Shown: positions 1 through 7,552, counted from the stretch's first letter. The stretch: DNA of 22,746 bases from an uncultured Streptococcus sp. (GCF_905372115.1 NZ_CAJPNR010000034.1:1-22746), one strand, 5' to 3'. A program made the numbers and translations. Notes: generated from the letters alone by a model not told the origin.

Positions 1-63
1 TCAGTCTGCATCAATGCCTCTAAATTCGACTGCGCCCACGGCTTGTCTCATTAAGAGGCATAG

Positions 64-96
64 AAAAACCCAGCTATCCAAATGGTTAGCTGGGTT
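64..96 (-). terminator. Rho-independent terminator after the small HTH gene
   Basis: Arms at 67-79 and 84-96 pair over 13 positions (AACCCAGCTA-type arm) with one internal mismatch and a 4-base loop. In the minus-strand transcript the hairpin is followed by a run of five U (A-tract at 64-68). It lies just downstream of the gene ending at 124, so it most likely ends that transcript. Confidence 0.8.
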
Positions 97-123
97 AGGT
101 TTGAGCTACATCATAGTTTTAGA

Positions 124-381
124 CTATCCTGCGGCCTTTTGATGAATAGTAATGCCATATTTTTCATGGTTTTCTTCATACCAATTAATTAAGGCCATCG
201 CAGTTTGATAAGTAATGTTCTTAATCTTACTGGTCCCTTTAGTTAAGGTCAGGATACTCATCTTGCTGATGTTTGCATCCGTCGCAATTCGATAACTAGT
301 TAAGGTTCCATTAACTAACAACTGAACAACAGCCTCGACTTTCCTATAGTCGGGCATGGTTGTAATATCCAACTTTTTCAT
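124..381 (-). CDS. small helix-turn-helix (XRE/phage-repressor-like) protein, 85 aa
   Basis: A short protein with no recognised name. Residues about 28-66 read like the core of an XRE/phage-repressor helix-turn-helix: a SYRIA stretch, then NISKMSI as a turn and recognition helix, then a TKGTSKIKNIT segment that resembles the usual rng-x-nLTLET ending, and a final helix. It probably binds DNA, but nothing in the sequence says which genes it controls. The start is supported by AGGAGAGG 8-9 bases upstream of ATG. A perfect TATAAT at 418-423 could be its -10, but no good -35 is visible. It has its own terminator and stands alone beside a decayed gene, which fits a small accessory insertion. Homologues of this size occur in phage-like or conjugative DNA, so a mobile-element remnant is the main alternative. 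Confidence 0.65.
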   Translation of the reverse strand: MKKLDITTMPDYRKVEAVVQLLVNGTLTSYRIATDANISKMSILTLTKGTSKIKNITYQTAMALINWYEENHEKYGITIHQKAAG

Positions 382-586
382 AATTAAATCCTCTCCTAAA
401 ATTTAATTTACTAATCCATTATACACTTTTTTCTGACATTTACATATATAAAAACTTGAAAATGTACAAAAAATTAGAACATAACTCATTGAAATGTCAA
501 CTTTTTCCATTTTTACAGACTTTTGATAGCCTTTTACCTCTATTAAATAGAAAAATAAATCAACATTATCATCTTTTGTTACTCTG

Positions 587-1467
587 TTAGCTCGCCTTTC
601 CATACTCCTGTTTTTTTCTCCATTTCCGTATAGCTAGGCCGACGAGTAGATAAAGAATAGTCGGAATCATCCCCACTGAAAGCGAGAAGAGGAAAGCTTG
701 ATTTTTTTCTACCGAGACAAAGAATAGTAATCGTAAAGGATTTATAACCGCATCTTCCATAGTGTGCATAATTACCAGTGGCCAAACTGATTTAGTAATT
801 CTAAAAATCTCTGTATACATGTCCGTCCAGCATACAACAGTTATCATCCCGATAAGGAAGAATGTAAGCCTTCTAACCGGCAAGGTATTTTGGATTTCTC
901 TCTCAGACAGAAACTTCATAATGTAAGGCAGATGCCAAATCCACCAGATAAAGCCAACAAGTAGATATAGTTTTAAATCGGATAATTTTTATTTGATTAA
1001 TTGATTAGTAAGATTTGCCCTCCAAACAGATTCTTCAAAAATATTTTTTATGAATTGAGTTCTGACCTGTGTTAGCAAGATTCCAAGATAGGACGTGAAC
1101 TCAACCTTCACACCTGTCACTCTGATTCCTTGTGTCATCAGTCCCAAGAGTATCACTATCATCGTAACAAGAGGGTAGACTAAAAAACTAACAAGCTATA
1201 ATTTTTTTGTTATTTTTAAAATTAATGGAAAAACCAGCCTCTTTCCAGCCGTCTCCGCCAAAGCTTCGAAGAAAGATGGTACAGATTAACGGAGTTACCA
1301 GCCAAATCAGCATCCCTAAAAAAACCACTTCCTATCTCTGTTCCGATATTTTCGTAATGAGCTTGGCCGGTTACTTTATCAACAACATAACCAATCCAGC
1401 CACATAGGGTGCTGAGAATGGCAAAGATAATGACATTGCGTTTAATTGTAGTTATGGACTGTTTCAT
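587..1467 (-). pseudogene. decayed CPBP-family intramembrane protease / abortive-infection-like gene
   Basis: Three pieces of one CPBP (CAAX protease and bacteriocin-processing) membrane protein can be joined. The N-terminus starts at 1467 (MKQSITTIKRNVIIF...) behind a GGAGACTG ribosome binding site. At an A7 run (1318-1324 on +) the frame shifts: in the next frame the sequence continues FLGMLIWLVTPLICTIFLRS. Near 1190-1197 it shifts again (LVSFLVYPLVTMIV...). That piece carries the family motif 1, EESVWRA (EExxxR), and then meets an in-frame TAA at 989-991. After the stop the same frame continues with WWIWHLPYIM (motif 2) and, from the internal ATG at 919, WPLVIMHTMEDA (motif 3) to the stop at 587. 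All three motifs survive, so the decay looks recent. Two frameshifts and one nonsense codon make a functional full-length protein unlikely. Intact relatives serve in bacteriocin immunity or protein maturation. Confidence 0.85.
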
Positions 1468-1628
1468 AGCAGTCTCCTTTCGTCAAAAAATTATTCATCT
1501 CTCTTATTTGAGAGAAGCTAGGTTGATTCGAGTCATCGACTGCTTCAGCAATATCAAGGAGAATTTAGTCGAGATGTTGGGATAGATACTAATTTATTCA
1601 CAGAAAGTAATTTGGAATTCCTACTTAA

Positions 1629-1665
1629 CAAAAAAGACCTGCCTTCATCTAAGAAGGAGGTCTTT
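1629..1665 (-). terminator. Rho-independent terminator of clpL
   Basis: Arms AAAGACCTGCCTTC (1633-1646) and GAAGGAGGTCTTT (1653-1665) pair with one bulged base and a 6-base loop. In the minus-strand transcript the hairpin is followed by six U. It starts about 25 bases after the clpL stop. Confidence 0.88.
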
Positions 1666-1690
1666 GAAAACTTAATTGTCTTAGTAAGCT

Positions 1691-3829
1691 TTATTCTGCT
1701 TGCTTGTCTTTTTCAGATGCGTCAGCACCCTTTTCACGAATAACTAAGACACCATCTTCTAAATCGGCTGTCAAGTGCTTAGCATCTAGATTATCCAAGT
1801 GGAAGTCAGTCACCTTGTCACGGATTTGCTGCTCAATGACACGGCGGAGCGGACGAACACCCATGACTTGGTCATAACCAGCGTCACGCAGGAATTCTTT
1901 TGCTGCATCGGATACAGCCAGATTAATTTCTTTCTTGCTCAAGGTTTGATTTACTTCGATCAGCATGAGATTAACAATCTCCATCAAATCTTCTTTCTTG
2001 AGATGAGAGAACTCAATAACCGCATTGAAACGATTGAGGAATTCTGGACGGAAATAAGCTTTGAGTCGATCCATCAAATCAGGCTTTTCAGCATCCTCTT
2101 CCAAGCCTGCTTCGTAGCCAAAGCCAGCATTGGAAGTCGCAATGATAACCGTGTTCTTGAAGTTGACTGTATTCCCTTGACCATCCGTCAAACGACCGTC
2201 ATCCAGAACTTGAAGGAGAAGGGTAATCACTTGTGGATCCGCCTTTTCAATCTCATCCAAGAGAATGATAGAGTAAGGATTGCGGCGCACACGCTCGGTC
2301 AGGGTATTACTGTTATCATCATAGCCGACATAGCCTGCAGTGGTACCAATCAGCTTGGAAACAGCAGTCCGGTCGGAGTATTCTGACATATCCAGACGAA
2401 TAATCGCTTCCTTGGTACCAAACATATCCAAAGCCAGTTGCTTAGCCAACTCAGTTTTTCCGACGCCAGTTGGACCAACAAAGAGGAAGCTTCCGATTGG
2501 ACGGTTGCCTTCATCAAAGCCTGCACGGTTACGGCGGATAGCCCTAGCCACAGCTTCTACAGCCTTGTCTTGGCCAATCACCTTGGCTTTGAGACGGTCA
2601 TTCATGCCCTTGAGGCGCTCAATGTCGCTGGCACCCATTTGAGATACCGGCACACCTGTCATCCGCTCAACAGACTCTGCTATGTCGTTGACTGTAGCAG
2701 TCACTTTCATATCCTCAGTGTGATTTTGAATTTTCTTTTCCAACTCTTCAATGCGGGTCTTGGCATTTAGAGCTGCTTCATAATCTTCTTTCTCAACAGC
2801 CGCTTCCTGCTTATCTTTCTGTTCAGCAATCTCATTTTCAACCGCATGAACATTAGTCACTGGATGCTGGGCTGCCAAGTGGGCAGCAGTCACGTCGACC
2901 AGGTCAATCGCCTTGTCTGGCAGGCTCCGTTGTGGAATATACTGAACAGAGTAATCCACAGCCGCTTTCAGCACTTCATCCGGCAGGATGACATTGTGGT
3001 GCTTTTCATACAGGTCCCGAATGCCTCGAAGGATCTGATAGGTGTCTTCGGCAGACGGTGCATTGACCTTGACTTCATTGAAACGGCGAGCCAGAGCTGC
3101 ATTTTTGAGAATGGTGTTACGATACTCGTCCTGAGTGGTAGCCCCGATGACGGTCAACTCTCCACGAGAAAGTGCTGGTTTGAGAATATCCGCCATGCCC
3201 TTAGAGCCACTATCTCCACCGATAGATCCTGCTCCTAGGATTTGATGGATTTCATCAAAGAATAGGATGATATTGCCAGCTTCCTTGACTTCATTGACCA
3301 AGTTTTGGATATTTTCTTCAAAGCTACCACGATACTGGGTACCAGCTTCCAGACCAGAAATATCAACAGAAATAATTTCTTTGTTCTTGATAGCCGCTGG
3401 CACATCACCATTGACGATAGCCTGAGCCAAACCTTCCACTACAGCGGTCTTTCCGACACCTGCATCTCCGACCAGAACTGGATTGTTCTTAGTCCGGCGA
3501 GAAAGGATTTCAGCTGTTTCTTGGATTTCCTTATTACGCCCAATGACTGGATCTAACTTTCCATCACGCGCTTCTTGGGTCAGATTACGACCCAGCTTAG
3601 CTAGGATACCATCTTGCTTAGGCGCATTAGCAGCAGTTTGGCCAGTCTGCTCACTTGTTCCTTGGCCAGGGAGCTTGCCAGTAGCCCGGTACTGAGCAAA
3701 CTCTTCCGGTGTGACCTCTCTACCATTAATCAAGTAGCGCCGGTGTTCGCTGTTGTAGCCACCCATGCGCCCCATGAGTTGGTTGAAAAGGTCGTCCATA
3801 TTGTTAAAATTGTTGTAGTTGTTGTTCAT
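1691..3829 (-). CDS. clpL: ClpL, HSP100/Clp ATPase chaperone
   Basis: An HSP100 disaggregase/chaperone of the streptococcal ClpL type, 712 aa. The N-terminus (MNNNYNNFNNMDDLFNQLMG) and the YLINGREVTPEEFAQYR stretch are ClpL signatures. There is no zinc finger as in ClpE and no Clp_N repeat domain as in ClpC. The first AAA+ module has Walker A GDAGVGKT (121-128) and Walker B ILFFDE (about 188-193). A short coiled middle region follows (about 335-370). The second module has GPTGVGKT (452-459) and ILLDEIEKA (about 522-530). ClpL is known as a stress-induced chaperone that acts without ClpP and contributes to thermotolerance and cell-wall stress. The start is backed by GAGG 7 bases upstream. I see no CtsR heptad pair (GGTCAAA) near it, although pneumococcal clpL is CtsR-controlled. 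Instead the leader carries a cop-box promoter and repeated AT-rich motifs. Confidence 0.96.
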   Translation of the reverse strand: MNNNYNNFNNMDDLFNQLMGRMGGYNSEHRRYLINGREVTPEEFAQYRATGKLPGQGTSEQTGQTAANAPKQDGILAKLGRNLTQEARDGKLDPVIGRNKEIQETAEILSRRTKNNPVLVGDAGVGKTAVVEGLAQAIVNGDVPAAIKNKEIISVDISGLEAGTQYRGSFEENIQNLVNEVKEAGNIILFFDEIHQILGAGSIGGDSGSKGMADILKPALSRGELTVIGATTQDEYRNTILKNAALARRFNEVKVNAPSAEDTYQILRGIRDLYEKHHNVILPDEVLKAAVDYSVQYIPQRSLPDKAIDLVDVTAAHLAAQHPVTNVHAVENEIAEQKDKQEAAVEKEDYEAALNAKTRIEELEKKIQNHTEDMKVTATVNDIAESVERMTGVPVSQMGASDIERLKGMNDRLKAKVIGQDKAVEAVARAIRRNRAGFDEGNRPIGSFLFVGPTGVGKTELAKQLALDMFGTKEAIIRLDMSEYSDRTAVSKLIGTTAGYVGYDDNSNTLTERVRRNPYSIILLDEIEKADPQVITLLLQVLDDGRLTDGQGNTVNFKNTVIIATSNAGFGYEAGLEEDAEKPDLMDRLKAYFRPEFLNRFNAVIEFSHLKKEDLMEIVNLMLIEVNQTLSKKEINLAVSDAAKEFLRDAGYDQVMGVRPLRRVIEQQIRDKVTDFHLDNLDAKHLTADLEDGVLVIREKGADASEKDKQAE

Positions 3830-3889
3830 AGCATTACCTCGCTTTTTTCATATTTTGCTTTACATAATTTTTATTTTTACCAAAGTTTC

Positions 3890-3944
3890 AGATAAGAAAT
3901 CTCTTCCTTATCTACTATAAATTTTCATTTGGGAGATCTTCTCC
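3890..3944 (-). other. two short inverted repeats in the clpL leader
   Basis: AGATAAG (3890-3896) pairs perfectly with CTTATCT (3907-3913) across a 10-base loop, and GGAGA (3932-3936) pairs with TCTCC (3940-3944) across 3 bases. Both would lie in the 5' leader of clpL if it is transcribed from the promoter near 4150. Neither is followed by a U-tract, so they are not terminators. They may be leader structure or an operator. Confidence 0.35.
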
Positions 3945-4129
3945 TATCTATTATTTTACATAACTTATTTCATTTTCAAAAATCAAGACTGAATCAGTCC
4001 CTGCTTTTATGAGTGAAATTGATCTCTTTCAGAAGAAGATAATTTTACATAACTTTTAATCCTCCCAAAAATAATTGCCTTCCGGCTGTATTCATACCTT
4101 CTGATTAAATTTACGTAAACTTTTTTGTT

Positions 4130-4139
4130 TACAGTTGTA
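4130..4139. promoter_or_regulatory. cop box 1 (CopY operator-like), adjacent to -10
   Basis: TACAGTTGTA fits the CopY operator consensus KACANNTGTA at every fixed position. It directly abuts the -10 hexamer at 4140-4145, on the transcript side, so a bound repressor would block initiation. It pairs with a second copy at 4199-4208. Confidence 0.6.
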
Positions 4140-4168
4140 ATTTTATCATGACAGAATTTATTTGTCAA
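4140..4168 (-). promoter_or_regulatory. strong sigma-70-type promoter pointing at clpL
   Basis: On the minus strand TTGACA (4163-4168), a 17-base spacer and TAAAAT (4140-4145) form a near-consensus promoter. Transcription would start near 4133 and reach the clpL ATG at 3829 after a leader of about 300 bases. No other intact gene lies in between. The first ribosome-binding-site-like GGGAGG is followed by an ATG that is at once closed by TAA (near 4050). A weaker candidate nearer to clpL (TTGAAA, 18 bases, AATAAT, about 3947-3976) cannot be excluded. Confidence 0.65.
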
Positions 4169-4198
4169 TAGATTTTACATAATTTTTTAAAATAAATT

Positions 4199-4208
4199 TA
4201 CAAATGTA
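4199..4208. promoter_or_regulatory. cop box 2 (CopY operator-like), upstream of -35
   Basis: TACAAATGTA fits KACANNTGTA at every fixed position and lies 30 bases upstream of the -35 at 4163-4168. Two boxes flanking one promoter is the arrangement seen at copY operons in streptococci, enterococci and lactococci. Confidence 0.6.
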
Positions 4209-4262
4209 ATCGAGAAAGTCGTTGAGGTCCTTTTCGTTCCTATAAAGACGCTTTTTTATAAT

Positions 4263-4289
4263 AAAAATCTGGACATAATCCAGATTTTT
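4263..4289 (-). terminator. terminator of the UroD/ABC-transporter operon
   Basis: A perfect 11-base stem AAAAATCTGGA (4263-4273) / TCCAGATTTTT (4279-4289) with a 5-base loop. It overlaps the stop codon of the ABC ATPase gene. The A/T-rich ends of the stem give a U-tract in the minus-strand transcript, and the symmetry could also stop transcription from the other side. Confidence 0.88.
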
Positions 4290-5052
4290 AAATCATATAC
4301 TCTACACTATAACTGGCATCTGACAAAATGCGGGACAGAAACTGTTGGGTCCGCTCTTCCTTTGGACTGCTGAAGAATTCCTGAGGAGGATTTTCTTCGA
4401 TGATGTGACCTCCGTCCATAAAGATGACATGGTTGGCCACATCACGAGCAAAGCTCATCTCGTGGGTCACAACGACCATGGTCACTCCCTCTTGAGCCAG
4501 CTGTTTCATGACGCTGAGAACTTCGCCGACCAGTTCCGGATCTAGAGCCGAAGTTGGTTCATCCAGCAGGATGACATCTGGCTTGACAGCAATGGCACGC
4601 GCAATCCCAATCCGCTGCTGCTGGCCGCCTGATAGCTGAGAGGGATAATAGTCCTTGTAGGCCAAGAGGCCCACGCGCTTCAAGGACTCTTCCGCAATCT
4701 CAAGCGCTTCTTCCCTCGGTATCTTACGAGCGATCACTAAGCCCTCTAAGATATTTTCAAGGGCTGTTTTATTGGCAAAGAGATTATAATGCTGAAAGAC
4801 AAAGGCCGTTTTTCTACGAATTTCCAAAATCTCTTTTTTGCTGAGTTTAGCCAAATCATAGTCCTTACCAGACAAAGTCAGCTGACCGCCATCCGCTTTT
4901 TCTAAGTGATTCAGACAGCGCAGAAATGTTGTTTTCCCAGAGCCTGAGGGTCCCAGAATAACCACAACGTCACCTTGATTGACCTTGAGACTGACATCTG
5001 CCAGCACCTGGTGCTCTCCAAATCGTTTGGAGATATGTTTTACTTCTAACAT
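4288..5052 (-). CDS. polar amino acid ABC transporter, ATP-binding protein
   Basis: The cytoplasmic ATPase of a HisP/GlnQ-type importer, 254 aa. Walker A is GPSGSGKT (34-41), the Q-loop FQHYNLF follows (about 86-92), the signature is LSGGQQQR (140-147), Walker B with D-loop is ILLDEPTSALD (161-171), and the switch histidine sits in VVVTHEMSFA. The protein ends a little beyond the usual 240-residue core. It is the last gene of the operon, 12 bases after the permease gene at 5065, and is followed at once by a terminator. With the two permeases and the binding protein it forms a complete importer. The ATPase gives no information on substrate. Confidence 0.93.
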   Translation of the reverse strand: MLEVKHISKRFGEHQVLADVSLKVNQGDVVVILGPSGSGKTTFLRCLNHLEKADGGQLTLSGKDYDLAKLSKKEILEIRRKTAFVFQHYNLFANKTALENILEGLVIARKIPREEALEIAEESLKRVGLLAYKDYYPSQLSGGQQQRIGIARAIAVKPDVILLDEPTSALDPELVGEVLSVMKQLAQEGVTMVVVTHEMSFARDVANHVIFMDGGHIIEENPPQEFFSSPKEERTQQFLSRILSDASYSVEYMI

Positions 5053-5064
5053 AATCTTTCCTTC

Positions 5065-5751
5065 CTAAGCAAGAGCGTAGCGCTTTTCCAAGCCCCTAAA
5101 CATCCACTGAATTAAGCCGCAAATAATGAGATAAATAACAAAAATAACCAAGTAAGACTCTGAATACTGGTAAGAGTGGGAGGCCTCTATCTTAGCCAAG
5201 GCTGTGATATCCTTGACCGTCATGACAAATACCAGCGAGGTTCCCTTGACTAGATTGATAACCAGATTGGCCAGATTGGGGAGGGCAGAGCGCAATGCCT
5301 GAGGAAAAACAATCCTCCGATAAGCTTGAAAATTCGTTAAACCAATCGCTTGAGCCGCCTCCAACTGCCCTTTATCCACTGTCAAAATGGCAGAGCGCAG
5401 TATTTCCGACAAACTACCTGTCGTCATCAGGCTATAGATGATGAAAGCATAGTAAAGCGGATTGAACTTAAAGACATCTACCTGACTGCCCAGACTTTTA
5501 AAAATTTGATTCAGTAAACTAGGAAAAAGACTGTAGAAAAAGAGAATGAGCAAAATAGGAGGCGTTGCCCGAATAAAGGCCAGATAAACCACCGAAAAGG
5601 TCCGTACACCTCGAACTTTATAAATCTGTCCCAGAGCTAGAAGCAGAGCCGGAATAAAGCTGAGCAGAATAGCCACCACCATAATGATCAGGGTTACTGG
5701 AATGCCTTTCAGAGTAACCAGAAAGGTATTTACAATATAATTCAAATCCAT
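5065..5751 (-). CDS. polar amino acid ABC transporter, permease 2 (HisM/GlnP family)
   Basis: A 228-residue integral membrane permease of the His/Glu/Gln/Arg/cystine class. Hydrophobic segments cover about residues 15-45, 55-80, 95-115 and 185-215. The cytoplasmic coupling motif is visible as EAAQAIGLTNFQAYRRIVFPQALR (the EAA loop, about residues 132-155, quoted here as EAAQAIGLT ... RRIVFPQAL). It starts 3 bases after the stop of the first permease, so the two are translationally linked and probably form a heterodimer. Its substrate cannot be read from the sequence. Cystine and related sulfur amino acid systems belong to this class. Confidence 0.92.
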   Translation of the reverse strand: MDLNYIVNTFLVTLKGIPVTLIIMVVAILLSFIPALLLALGQIYKVRGVRTFSVVYLAFIRATPPILLILFFYSLFPSLLNQIFKSLGSQVDVFKFNPLYYAFIIYSLMTTGSLSEILRSAILTVDKGQLEAAQAIGLTNFQAYRRIVFPQALRSALPNLANLVINLVKGTSLVFVMTVKDITALAKIEASHSYQYSESYLVIFVIYLIICGLIQWMFRGLEKRYALA

Positions 5752-5754
5752 GCT

Positions 5755-6447
5755 TCACCTCTCCTTGACTGTCAGACTTTTTTCCAGAAGCTGGGAAGCC
5801 AGCGAAACCACTAGAGCAATTCCCCAGTAAATCAAGGCCACCGCTGTATAGGTTTCGAGGGAATAATTTCCCAGATTACGGCTGATGAGATTTTGCCCCG
5901 CTCCCATGACATCAACAGCTCCAATCGTATAAGCCAGCGCAGCATCCCGCATGAGATTAAGAAAGGAGGTAGTAAGATTGGGCAGGGCGATGCGAAAAGC
6001 CTGTGGCAGGATAATGCGCAGAAAAGTCTGCACCGGTGTCAAGCCAATACTGAGACCTGCCTCGGTCTGTCCCTTGGGAACAGCAAGATAGGCTGCCTTG
6101 AAGACTTCCGCAATCATAGCCGCAAAGAGCAGAATCATGGTGATGATGACAAACACAGTCCGCGACCAATTATTGATATCCAGCCCCAGCCACCATTCTA
6201 AAAACTCTGGAATGCCATAAAAAACCAAGAAAAGCAAGACGATAGGTGGTGTACATCTAAGGATAAATATATATCCTCTAGCCAGACCAGCTAAAGACTG
6301 CTCCTCGGCGATCTGAGCCCAAGCCAACAGACCACCCAGTAAGGAGCCAATCAATGCTGTCACAAACATAATCCATAAAGTGGTCGGCAGAGCCTGCAGC
6401 AGACTAGGCAGCAGGCCAAAGACACGGGATAAGTCATACGAGACCAT
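5755..6447 (-). CDS. polar amino acid ABC transporter, permease 1 (HisM/GlnP family)
   Basis: A 230-residue permease similar in plan to the next gene but clearly diverged from it. N-terminal membrane segments (about 20-45 and 55-80) are followed by the coupling loop EAGLSIGLTPVQTFLRIILP (about 133-152) and two C-terminal segments. The start ATG at 6447 has a GGAGAAG ribosome binding site. A 205-base non-coding stretch separates it from the binding-protein gene upstream. No terminator with a U-tract was seen there, so the permease is probably transcribed with the upstream genes. Confidence 0.92.
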   Translation of the reverse strand: MVSYDLSRVFGLLPSLLQALPTTLWIMFVTALIGSLLGGLLAWAQIAEEQSLAGLARGYIFILRCTPPIVLLFLVFYGIPEFLEWWLGLDINNWSRTVFVIITMILLFAAMIAEVFKAAYLAVPKGQTEAGLSIGLTPVQTFLRIILPQAFRIALPNLTTSFLNLMRDAALAYTIGAVDVMGAGQNLISRNLGNYSLETYTAVALIYWGIALVVSLASQLLEKSLTVKER

Positions 6448-6652
6448 AATTTCTTCTCCTTCGACAGTGATTAGATAGAATAAGCTTCTCTTGGACGGGC
6501 ACTTTCAGCTTGGAGCAGCCATGCTCTCGCCTAGCTATCCTCTTTGAAAATTCCTTCAAACAGCATCAAGGTCAGCTTAGAAGCAACCAGCTCTGTATTC
6601 AGATAGCTTATCAGTCAGCCTTTGATTTTCCGTGGTCAGCAGACAGCAGCCA
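6448..6652 (-). other. non-coding gap with inverted repeats between binding protein and permease genes
   Basis: No gene is visible in these 205 bases. TTTGAA (6543-6548) and TTCAAA (6555-6560) form a perfect short hairpin, and AGCTATC (6533-6539) and GATAGCT (6602-6608) form a wider inverted repeat around it. Neither has a U-tract. A structured gap after a binding-protein gene often lowers expression or stability of the downstream permease mRNA relative to the binding protein, which may be its role here (inference). Confidence 0.4.
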
Positions 6653-7537
6653 CTAATTCTTGTCCACATAAGAGAAGACATCTTCTCCGAAATACTTCTC
6701 CGATAGTTTAGCCAAGGTTCCGTCTTTTTCCAGTTCCTTAATTGCCTTTTCGTATGCCTTGGCAAATTCTTCATTCTTTTCGTTTTTATGAAGCAGGGGA
6801 TAGGTCGGAATCCCCTTGTAAGGGAACCAAGTCAGTTGATCCGCATACTGATGGTAAGAACCTTCCTTGTCCGTCACAGCTTTTTCAAATGACAGCTTGA
6901 TGTCAAAGAAAGCATCGTAGCGCCCTTCCAGAACCCAAGCATAAGCATCAGCTACCTTGAAGGACTCTGCTGCAGTCAAATCAATAGGAGCACCGCTATG
7001 CTTCTGATTATACTCTTCGATAACGGCCCATTGAGCATTCTGCGGAGAGATCGGTACCAGCTTACCCTTTTCCTTAGCAAAATCATCAATAGTCTTGTAT
7101 TTTTCAGCGTCTTCCTTGCGGATAGTGAAACCTATAATGCTAGCGCCGATTGGGCTTTTTGGAATGATGAACTTCTTCGCCCGCTCTTCGGTGTACCATG
7201 CTCCCTTGGTTCCAATATCATATTTCCCAGATTCCAGACCGACTAAGAGATCCTCATCACTAGTACCGGTATATTCAAACTGATAGTCAGGCAACTTCTC
7301 ATCAATAGCCTTGAGAACAGCAACCTCATAGCCATCTGATTCTCCCTTTTCATCCACAAAGTCATAGGGAACATAGTTCTGTGTATGTGCCACTTTCAAA
7401 GTCGTGACCTTGCCACTGCCAGATGCAGAGCTGCTCGTCTTGCTAGATGAAGCACCTGTCAAGGTCCGCCCCAAATAAGTCGCCGCTACAATAGCAATCA
7501 CTGCCGCTACAACAATAATCCATTTTTTCTTGCTCAT
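6653..7537 (-). CDS. amino-acid-type ABC transporter substrate-binding protein (SBP_bac_3), apparently not a lipoprotein
   Basis: A 294-residue extracellular solute-binding protein of family 3 (polar amino acids, cystine). Residues 1-4 are MSKK, followed by a hydrophobic anchor at about 5-22 (WIIVVAAVIAIVAATYLG) and a Ser/Thr/Gly-rich linker (about 28-43). The binding domain starts at KVTTLKVAHTQNYVPYDFVD and includes the usual DGYEVAVLKAI and GTLAKLSEKYFGED elements. There is no cysteine near the end of the hydrophobic segment, so no lipobox. The protein is probably held by an uncleaved N-terminal helix, unlike most Gram-positive binding proteins. The ATG follows an AAGGAGACG ribosome binding site and lies 15 bases after the stop of the UroD-family gene at 7553, which supports co-transcription. 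Ligand unknown; a sulfur or methylated amino acid is only a guess from the neighbours. Confidence 0.9.
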   Translation of the reverse strand: MSKKKWIIVVAAVIAIVAATYLGRTLTGASSSKTSSSASGSGKVTTLKVAHTQNYVPYDFVDEKGESDGYEVAVLKAIDEKLPDYQFEYTGTSDEDLLVGLESGKYDIGTKGAWYTEERAKKFIIPKSPIGASIIGFTIRKEDAEKYKTIDDFAKEKGKLVPISPQNAQWAVIEEYNQKHSGAPIDLTAAESFKVADAYAWVLEGRYDAFFDIKLSFEKAVTDKEGSYHQYADQLTWFPYKGIPTYPLLHKNEKNEEFAKAYEKAIKELEKDGTLAKLSEKYFGEDVFSYVDKN

Positions 7538-7552
7538 TCTTTCGTCTCCTTC

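Larger units (their letters stand above)
3859..4187. repeat. four copies of TTTTACATAA(C/T)TT-like motif upstream of clpL
   Basis: The motif TTTACATAA with T-rich flanks occurs at 3859-3870, 3954-3966, 4043-4057 and 4173-4187, all in the same orientation. A related palindrome TTTACGTAAA lies at 4110-4119. The intervals are about 95, 89 and 130 bases. The rest of the intergenic stretch is not repetitive. Binding sites for one regulator, or a decayed tandem element, are both possible. I do not recognise the motif. Confidence 0.5.

Noticed and set aside
14..61. Inverted repeat ATGCCTCT ... AGAGGCAT with a 32-base loop
   Set aside because: Eight-base arms this far apart are weak evidence, and the context is cut by the window edge.
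403..603. 66-codon minus-strand frame with CAGGAG before its ATG
   Set aside because: It overlaps the end of the broken CPBP gene and contains the only TATAAT for the next gene. Its composition is not protein-like in the second half and no family is recognised. The ribosome binding site may be chance.
1522..1743. 73-codon plus-strand open frame with plausible amino-acid composition (LFTESNLEFLLNKKDLPSS)
   Set aside because: It has no start codon, is preceded by a stop, runs through the clpL terminator and ends antisense to clpL. It could be a gene remnant, but nothing supports expression.
1799..3695. Several plus-strand frames of 70-195 codons opposite clpL
   Set aside because: They are antisense shadows of the clpL codon pattern; none has a ribosome binding site or a recognisable motif.
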